A stretch of 64,000 bases of DNA from Sinorhizobium meliloti 4H41. Its GTDB lineage: Bacteria; Pseudomonadota; Alphaproteobacteria; Rhizobiales; Rhizobiaceae. The notes beneath the pieces were generated by a model. The model ran no database searches. It was not told the origin of the DNA and saw only the letters and a list, made by a program, of their open reading frames with translations. The stretch lies in contig NZ_AQWP01000003.1 of assembly GCF_000375585.1 (NCBI RefSeq), forward strand, positions 312,830 to 376,829, read 5' to 3'. This document shows, in pieces, positions 57,063 through 64,000 of the stretch; positions within the stretch are counted from its first letter, which is position 1; each line of letters starts with the position of its first letter. Made by a program: the position numbers and the translations under genes.

Positions 57063-58450
57063 CAGCCGCCCCCGGAAAGGTCGTCTATTCGCTGCGGCGC
57101 AGGCTGCTCGGCTGGCTGCTGATCTCGACAGCCGTAATCGGCGTCGTCGCGCTGGCGGATACCTACCGGGAAGCCGTCAAGACGGCAAATGCCGTCTCGG
57201 ACCGGGTGCTTGCCGGATCGGCGCTGGCGATCGCCGAGCGCGTGGTCGTCGCCGAAGACGGCTCGTTGCAGGTCGACATCCCCTATGTTGCGCTCGAGAT
57301 GCTGACATCGGCGGCGCAGGACCGGGTCTTTTACCGGGTGGACGGCCCGCCCGGCGAGTTCATCACCGGTTACCAGACCCTGCCTTCGCTTTCCGAAAGC
57401 ACCGGTCAATCGACGAGCTTCGCAGATGCCGTCTTTCGCGGCGAACCTATCCGCGTCGCGGCACTCAGACGCTCCGCCTCGACCGGGGTCAATTCCGTTC
57501 CCTTCGTCGTCACCGTCGCGGAGACGACGATCGCCCGGCGCCAGCTCGCGCAGACCATCATCATCCGTTCCGCCCTGCGTCTCGGGCTGATGATCGCCGG
57601 GGCGGCGATGATCGTCTGGGTCGCCGTCACCTTTTCCCTGAGGCCGCTCTATCGGCTTGGCGATGCGATCGCCGAGCGCAGCCCCGACGATCTGCATCCG
57701 ATCCGCGAGCAGGTGCCGAACGAAGTCCAGGGGCTCGTCGATACCGTGAACTCTTTCATGGTCCGCCTGCAATCGGCTCTCGATGCGCTGCGGCACTTCA
57801 CCGGCAATGCCAGCCATCAGCTCAGAACCCCGCTTGCTATCATCCGCACGCAGCTTGCGCTTGCGCAGCGGGCGACGACGATCGAGGAAACCCGGGCGGC
57901 GGCGATGAAGGCGGACGAGGCCGTCGCCAATGCCGAACGCATTCTCGCGCAGCTGCTGCTGATGGCCAAGATCGATGCCGCGGGCCGAGACGAGGCGCGA
58001 GGATTGGAGCGGGTCGAACTCGTCGGGCTTGCCCGCGCCGTCACGGGGGACCACGTACCGGCGGCGGGCGAAGCCGGCATCGATCTCGGCTTTGCCGGCG
58101 AGGGCGAGCACTGGATCCGCGCCGAGCCCCTGCTTGTCGGCGAACTCCTGAAGAACCTGATCGGCAATGCGTTGCTTTATGCCGGCCGCGGGGCGGAGGT
58201 GACCGTGCGCGTCGGGAGCAGGGACCACGCGGTCCTGCTGGAAGTAGAGGACAATGGCCCGGGCATTCCGGCGGAGCTGCGCGAGGCGGCGCTCAAGCGT
58301 TTCCGGCGCGGCGGCGAGGAAGCCCCCGGTACCGGACTGGGCCTCCCGATCGTCGAGGAAATCGTCGGGCTTTACGGGGGGACCATGCGGCTGGACGAGG
58401 GTGACGCCGGTCGAGGGTTGAAGGTGGTGGCGGCGTTTCCGGCGGGGTGA
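57059..58450 (+). CDS. Sensor histidine kinase (TctE-like)
   Basis: Membrane kinase of 463 aa: transmembrane helix 1 (~16-36), a periplasmic sensor of about 125 residues, helix 2 (~170-190), HAMP region, then the phospho-acceptor His in ASHQLRTPLA (~253), N box, G1 DNGPGIP (~400) and G2 GTGLGLPIV (~428). Start overlaps the regulator stop by ATGA. Phosphorylates the preceding response regulator, probably in answer to the substrate of the second Tct transporter or to the PgtC-like protein. Confidence 0.93.
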   Translation: MTAAPGKVVYSLRRRLLGWLLISTAVIGVVALADTYREAVKTANAVSDRVLAGSALAIAERVVVAEDGSLQVDIPYVALEMLTSAAQDRVFYRVDGPPGEFITGYQTLPSLSESTGQSTSFADAVFRGEPIRVAALRRSASTGVNSVPFVVTVAETTIARRQLAQTIIIRSALRLGLMIAGAAMIVWVAVTFSLRPLYRLGDAIAERSPDDLHPIREQVPNEVQGLVDTVNSFMVRLQSALDALRHFTGNASHQLRTPLAIIRTQLALAQRATTIEETRAAAMKADEAVANAERILAQLLLMAKIDAAGRDEARGLERVELVGLARAVTGDHVPAAGEAGIDLGFAGEGEHWIRAEPLLVGELLKNLIGNALLYAGRGAEVTVRVGSRDHAVLLEVEDNGPGIPAELREAALKRFRRGGEEAPGTGLGLPIVEEIVGLYGGTMRLDEGDAGRGLKVVAAFPAG

Positions 58451-58478
58451 GGCTGATTAGAGGCGGCCGCGAACGCGC

Positions 58479-58524
58479 CAACGGACACCCCCACTGCCCG
58501 GCAGGGCGGAGGGGGTGTCCGTTG
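58479..58524. terminator. Long hairpin between convergent genes
   Basis: CAACGGACACCCCC paired perfectly with GGGGGTGTCCGTTG across an 18-base middle that can itself fold. It lies between the convergent kinase and sugar-binding-protein genes and probably ends both transcripts; T and A tracts are weak. Confidence 0.75.
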
Positions 58525-58598
58525 TATAAACGCCAAAGAAAAGACCCGCCCGAGGAAAGCCTCAGGCAGGCCGTGTCTTGATTAGCTCCGACGTCCGG

Positions 58599-59549
58599 TC
58601 AGAACGGCGAATCGGGGAAATAGAAGTCCTTGGCGTTTTCCTTCGTCACCAGCGTCGCGTCGATCGTGTAGGTGCCGCGAACCGGGACCTGGCCGTAGAA
58701 GTTGGCAACGGTCATTTCGAGTGCCGTGCCGACCATTGCCGGCGGGTAGAGCACGTCGACCGGGATCATCTTGTCGCCATCCATGACCCTCTTGATCATG
58801 TCCTTCGAACCGGCTCCGGCGACCACATACTGGATGTCGGTGCGCTTGGCCTGGTCGATCGCCTGCAGCACCCCGACGGCCATGTCGTCATCCTGGCACC
58901 AAACCACGTCGATCTGCGGATACTTGGTCAGATAGTCCTGCATGACCTTGAAGGCGTCGTCGCGATTCCAGTTGCCGTACTGGCGGTCCAGGATTTCGAC
59001 CTTGGAGCCGGCGATGCCCTTGTCGAAGCCGTCCTGGCGCTGCTGGTCGATCGGGATCGGCAGGCCGCGAATGACGACCACCTTGGCTTCCGGCGTCGTT
59101 GCCTTGATGTATTCGCCGGCGACCTGGCCGAGTGCCGGGTTGTTGCCGGCGACATAGAGGTCACGCACGCTGTTGTCGTTGGTCGAGGGCGCGCGGTCCA
59201 CCAGCGCCACGAAGGTGCCCTTGCCCTTGATTTCCTTGATCGCATTGACCAGCGGATCGGGGTCGGTCGGCAGGATCACGAGGGCGTCGATCCCCTGCGT
59301 TTCGAGGTCCTGCACGGCATTGGCCTGGCTCGCCGGATCCGGCGAGGTCTTGACGATGACGTTGAGGCCCGGATGCTGTTCCATGAGCAGCTTGGCAACA
59401 CGCTCGGCGTGGAACACCACGCCGGCGGTCCAGCCATGGTCGGCCGCCGGGATCGACACGCCGATCGTGACGTTCTTGTCTTGTGCATGGGCTGCACCCG
59501 TCAGTGCCATCATCGTGACGGCGGCAATGCCCATTAATCCCTTTCGCAT
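58599..59549 (-). CDS. Ribose-type sugar ABC substrate-binding protein
   Basis: Periplasmic sugar-binding protein of 316 aa (Peripla_BP_4). Signal peptide ends GAAHAQ (~22); the mature protein begins VTIGVSIPAADHGWTAGV, with IDALVILPTDP (~87) and WCQDDDMAVGVLQA (~230) typical of RbsB-like proteins. GGGAGGAA lies 6 bases before ATG 59549. Last gene transcribed in this map order lies downstream of permease and ATPase on the minus strand; the binding protein comes last, opposite to many rbs operons. Confidence 0.92.
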   Translation of the reverse strand: MRKGLMGIAAVTMMALTGAAHAQDKNVTIGVSIPAADHGWTAGVVFHAERVAKLLMEQHPGLNVIVKTSPDPASQANAVQDLETQGIDALVILPTDPDPLVNAIKEIKGKGTFVALVDRAPSTNDNSVRDLYVAGNNPALGQVAGEYIKATTPEAKVVVIRGLPIPIDQQRQDGFDKGIAGSKVEILDRQYGNWNRDDAFKVMQDYLTKYPQIDVVWCQDDDMAVGVLQAIDQAKRTDIQYVVAGAGSKDMIKRVMDGDKMIPVDVLYPPAMVGTALEMTVANFYGQVPVRGTYTIDATLVTKENAKDFYFPDSPF

Positions 59550-59614
59550 GCTTCTTCCTCCCAATGATTCTAAGTCTTGGTTGATGTGGCCGGATCGCGC
59601 TCGATCCGGCTTGG

Positions 59615-60625
59615 TCACGATTTGCGTACCAGCGAGCGCTGGACGAGCATCGCGATGATGATGATCGCACCCTGCATCGCGCCGATCAGGTATTCGCTGA
59701 TGAAGTTCGACAGGAGCATGATGTTTCCGACCAATTCGAGAATGAAGGCACCGCAGATCGTGCCCCAGACGCGGCCGGCGCCGCCCTTGAGCGCCGTTCC
59801 GCCGACGACGACGGCGGTGATGGCCTGCAGTTCCCAGAGGATACCGGTCGTGGCCGAGGTGGATCCGAGCCGCGGCACGTAGAGCAGCACGGCGACGGCG
59901 ACGCAGAGTCCCTGGATGACGAAGGCGATGGTGCGCACGCGATTGACGGCGATGCCGGAATAGCGAGCCACGTCGCTGTTGGAGCCGACGGCGACCACGT
60001 GCCGGCCGTAACGCGTGCGATAGAGGATGAAGGCGGCGACGGCAGTGACCGCGAGGATGATCGCGATCGGCACCGGCACGCCGAGAATGCTGCCGAAATA
60101 GGCCGGGCGATAGAGCTCCTGTATTTCCGGCTCGCGCAGGGTGATCGCGCCGCCTTGCGAAAGCCAGGTGGTAAGGCCGCGATAGATGCCCATCGTGCCG
60201 AGCGTCGCGATGAAGGGCTCGATCCTGCCGACCGTGGTGATCAGCCCGTTGGCGAGCCCGCAGGCGCTACCGGCGACGACCGCGAAGAGGACCGCGGCCG
60301 TGAGCATCAGTGCCGGATCGGCAATCACGCCGGAATTCATGAACAGGATCATCAGGCTCGCCACGAAGGCGACCATCGAGCCGACGGAAAGGTCGAGGTC
60401 GCCTGCGGAAATGACGAAGGTGGCGCCAACAGCGATGATGGCGATGAAGGCGCTGCGGGTGGCGACGTTGGCGAGGTTGTTGAGACTGATGAAGTTGGGG
60501 TTGACCATGGCACCGACGATCAACAGCAGTGCAAGGGCGGCAAACGGCGCCACGGCCCTGAGATCGACGTCCCGCCACGTCCGGCGGTGCGTTGTGCTTT
60601 GGATGCTTTCCTCGTTCACGCTCAT
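59615..60625 (-). CDS. Ribose-type sugar ABC permease
   Basis: Inner-membrane permease of 336 aa, RbsC family, with about ten hydrophobic segments. Conserved blocks: NFISLNNLANV (~52), GDLDLSVGSMVAF (~85) and TGILWELQAITAVVVGG (~265). ATG 60625 (MSVNEESIQ) is the first that gives a normal N-terminus; the longer frame to 60823 translates the ATPase end. Follows the ATPase by 77 bases. Confidence 0.92.
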   Translation of the reverse strand: MSVNEESIQSTTHRRTWRDVDLRAVAPFAALALLLIVGAMVNPNFISLNNLANVATRSAFIAIIAVGATFVISAGDLDLSVGSMVAFVASLMILFMNSGVIADPALMLTAAVLFAVVAGSACGLANGLITTVGRIEPFIATLGTMGIYRGLTTWLSQGGAITLREPEIQELYRPAYFGSILGVPVPIAIILAVTAVAAFILYRTRYGRHVVAVGSNSDVARYSGIAVNRVRTIAFVIQGLCVAVAVLLYVPRLGSTSATTGILWELQAITAVVVGGTALKGGAGRVWGTICGAFILELVGNIMLLSNFISEYLIGAMQGAIIIIAMLVQRSLVRKS

Positions 60626-60702
60626 GTCCAGATCAACCTCTCCCGCCCCCGAGCCGGGGGAATTCCTTTTCCTGTGCCTGCCTTCGCCGCGCGTCCAAGC
60701 GG

Positions 60703-62241
<1,539 letters not shown>

Positions 62242-62267
62242 TGCGGCTCCCGACCGCCCATGGACGC

Positions 62268-62306
62268 TATGTAAACCTTTACACTCCCTATGTAAAGGTT
62301 TACATA
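62268..62306. promoter_or_regulatory. Tandem LacI-family operators
   Basis: Two palindromes, TGTAAACCTTTACA (62270-62283) and TGTAAAGGTTTACA (62291-62304), 21 bases apart centre to centre and mirror images of each other. They match the general LacI-family operator form and lie right before the sugar ABC genes; the LacI regulator encoded divergently is the likely ligand-controlled repressor. Confidence 0.85.
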
Positions 62307-62444
62307 ACGGCATGCACAGGAATTTGCCGGACCGCCTTTGACGCTGCCCGCGGTGTGTGTAGTGTCCCGCCGTGAACAGCCGCGCGTTCTTGTCAGATAC
62401 GCAAAGGCCGCCGTCGCAGATTGATTAGCTGCTTGTTTTTATCT

Positions 62445-62460
62445 CTAAATCGGGATTTAG
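62445..62460. promoter_or_regulatory. Palindrome before the LacI gene
   Basis: CTAAATCGGGATTTAG: CTAAATC and GATTTAG around GG. 37 bases before the lacI-type start. Could be a promoter or operator element distinct from the tandem sites. Confidence 0.35.
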
Positions 62461-62496
62461 GGAAACACGCAGTAGGGAGACGCAAGGCAGAGCGCA

Positions 62497-63522
62497 GTGT
62501 CGGATTCCACGCCCGCAACCATCGAAGACGTCGCCAGGATCGCTGAAGTTTCGATCGCGACGGTATCGCGGGCAATCCACAACCCGGAGAAGGTCGCTAA
62601 ATCCACGCGGCTGAAGGTCAACCAGGCGATCGCGATCACCGGCTATACGACCAATGCCATGGCTCGCAGCCTGCGCCTCGGCCGCTCGAACATGATCCTG
62701 GTCGTCGCCCCGGATATCGGCGATCCAAACTTTTCGAGCATTCTGGTCGGCCTCGAAAACGAGGCACGGTCGCACGGATACGGCGTGCTGATCGGCCATA
62801 CCCAGAACGACGCCCAGCGCGCGGTCGAATATCTGAAGTTTCTCAACTCCAACCAGGCGGCGGGTCTGATCCTCTTTACCGGCATCCTGCCCTTCGGTCA
62901 CGAGACGATAGCAGCGCGGCTGCCGCCGAGCGTCGGCATATTCGAGCCCGTCTTCAACGGCGGCATACCCTATGTGGGTGTCGACGATGTCGAGGGCGCC
63001 CGCAAGGTGGTCGACCTCCTCATCGCCGAAGGTCATCGGAAGATCGCTTTCATCGGCGATTCGCGGACCCGCCTTGCCTATAAGCGGCGCCGCGCCGGCT
63101 ATGATGCGGGCCTCGATGCGGCGGGGGTGCCGGCGGAACTTCGGCTGGTCCAGGAGGGCGATGGCACGCTCGAGAGCGGCAGGGCTGCCGTCGAGCGGCT
63201 CTTCGTGCGCGACACGCTGCCGACGGCATTCATGTGCGTCAACGATCAGACGGCACTCGGCGTGATGATCGGGCTGAAGGCACGCGGCTATGACATACCG
63301 CGCGATTTCTCGGTCACAGGCTTCGACGACGTGCCGCAGGCGACATTCATGACGCCGGCTTTGACCACGATCCGCCAGCCGCGCACGCTGATCGGCAAAC
63401 ACGCCATGGCGCTTCTCTTGGAGCTTCTCTCCGACCGCAGCCCGGCCGAGACCGAGATCTTCCTCAGGCCCGATCTCGTGGTGCGAAACTCCGTATCCTC
63501 ACCGTCCGCACGATGGGCTTGA
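62497..63522 (+). CDS. LacI-family transcriptional regulator
   Basis: Sugar-responsive regulator of 341 aa. N-terminal helix-turn-helix [20 protein letters not shown] (~7-26) and hinge [14 protein letters not shown], then a periplasmic-binding-like effector domain ([18 protein letters not shown] ~185; [10 protein letters not shown] ~273). Starts with GTG; the region before has AGGGAG and AAGGCAGAG. Divergent from the sugar ABC operon and with tandem operators between, it is almost certainly its regulator. Confidence 0.93.
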   Translation: MSDSTPATIEDVARIAEVSIATVSRAIHNPEKVAKSTRLKVNQAIAITGYTTNAMARSLRLGRSNMILVVAPDIGDPNFSSILVGLENEARSHGYGVLIGHTQNDAQRAVEYLKFLNSNQAAGLILFTGILPFGHETIAARLPPSVGIFEPVFNGGIPYVGVDDVEGARKVVDLLIAEGHRKIAFIGDSRTRLAYKRRRAGYDAGLDAAGVPAELRLVQEGDGTLESGRAAVERLFVRDTLPTAFMCVNDQTALGVMIGLKARGYDIPRDFSVTGFDDVPQATFMTPALTTIRQPRTLIGKHAMALLLELLSDRSPAETEIFLRPDLVVRNSVSSPSARWA

Positions 63523-63601
63523 GAAGGCTTCACTGCTGCCCCGCTTCAGCCTGTTGAAACACGCAGTTCCGCATCAAAGATTCTCGAGGGCTCAGCCGCG
63601 C

Positions 63602-64000
63602 TCAGCCGCGCGAGGTCATCCAAACGCCGACCAGCGTCACCGCCAGCCCCATCAAGACAGCCGGGGTCAGCGGCTCGGAAAACAGCGCCCAAGCCCACAG
63701 CATGGTGACAGGCGGACTGAGATAGATCGCAGCGCTGACCTGGGCCACCGGGAAGAGACGCAAGCTCGTGTAGTAGACCGAATAGGCGGCAAAGGTTGCG
63801 AACAGAACCAGCCAGACCATCCCCACGCCGAAAGCGGGCGTCAACGGCGGGGCGAGGTTCCCTTGCATCATAGCGCACAGCCCGAACAGCACCGAACCGG
63901 TGAGGGTATGGATGCAAAGGCTCTGGTGCACGGGCATGTGCCGGGTGCGCCGTCGCTTGTGCAGAACCGAGGCGAGCGCAAAAACAAGCATGGAGCCTAC
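63602..64000 (-). CDS. EamA/DMT-family transporter, C-terminal part (cut by window edge)
   Basis: Reading frame open through position 64000, so the N-terminal part is outside the window; 132 codons visible. Four or five hydrophobic segments, including TGSVLFGLCAMM, GMVWLVLFATFAAYSVYY and AIYLSPPVTMLWAWALFSEPLTP (split: AIYLSPPVTMLWAW, LFSEPLTP), the second of which is the classical EamA repeat ending. Drug/metabolite exporter of the inner membrane; substrate unknown. Confidence 0.82.
   Translation of the reverse strand, partial: VGSMLVFALASVLHKRRRTRHMPVHQSLCIHTLTGSVLFGLCAMMQGNLAPPLTPAFGVGMVWLVLFATFAAYSVYYTSLRLFPVAQVSAAIYLSPPVTMLWAWALFSEPLTPAVLMGLAVTLVGVWMTSRG

Overview
The window looks like part of a rhizobial replicon, most likely the pSymB-type megaplasmid of Sinorhizobium (Ensifer) meliloti or a close relative. 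This rests on the high GC, the eukaryote-type glutamine synthetase glnII, the run phnGHIJKL - bhbA - pccA - pccB - short-chain-acyl regulator (a gene order I associate with S. meliloti pSymB), two RIME-like palindromic elements, and the very large share of solute transporters. No rRNA, tRNA, insertion sequence, CRISPR or origin was seen.

Layout. 0-2.7 kb: treY (trehalose synthesis), minus strand. 2.8-7.7 kb: FMN reductase, flavin monooxygenase and SsuCAB-type ABC transporter, probably a sulfonate or other organosulfur operon. 7.7-12.3 kb: a complete Liv-type ABC operon. 12.4-13.0 kb: an isolated Abi/HEPN gene of abortive-infection type. 13.5-19.7 kb: a CHASE2 adenylate cyclase overlapping a very large FecR-TPR-outer-membrane-barrel gene, divergent from a small membrane protein resembling Pycsar effectors. 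19.7-27.6 kb: GntR regulator, PdxA2-like dehydrogenase, tripartite tricarboxylate transporter (TctCBA), TIM-barrel isomerase and dihydroxyacetone-type kinase, a catabolic unit probably for a C4 sugar acid or ketose. 27.7-33.8 kb: C-P lyase operon phnGHIJKL plus an acetyltransferase, divergent from phnF, with a PhoB-like box and a PhnF-like operator between them. 33.8-44.6 kb: propionate and valine catabolism (bhbA, pccA, pccB, ScfR-type regulator, acyl-CoA dehydrogenase, 3-hydroxyisobutyryl-CoA hydrolase, mmsB). 44.6-49.3 kb: short-chain dehydrogenase, fructuronate-reductase-type dehydrogenase, glycosyltransferase, HAD phosphatase. 49.3-51.1 kb: a DUF2735 protein and glnII with a sigma-54 promoter. 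51.9-58.5 kb: a second TctCBA transporter, a PgtC-like binding protein and a two-component system. 58.6-63.5 kb: ribose-type ABC sugar transporter and divergent LacI regulator with tandem operators. 63.6-64.0 kb: truncated EamA transporter.

Most of the window is ordinary accessory metabolism: import, oxidise, and feed carbon into succinyl-CoA or triose phosphate, with phosphonate and nitrogen scavenging beside it. Two things stand out. One is the cyclase / FecR-TPR-barrel / Pycsar-effector-like locus, which could be an envelope-sensing cyclic-nucleotide system. The other is a dispersed structured element found three times, each time beginning exactly at a TAG stop codon and lying between two genes of the same strand; its outer stem differs in sequence between copies but stays paired.
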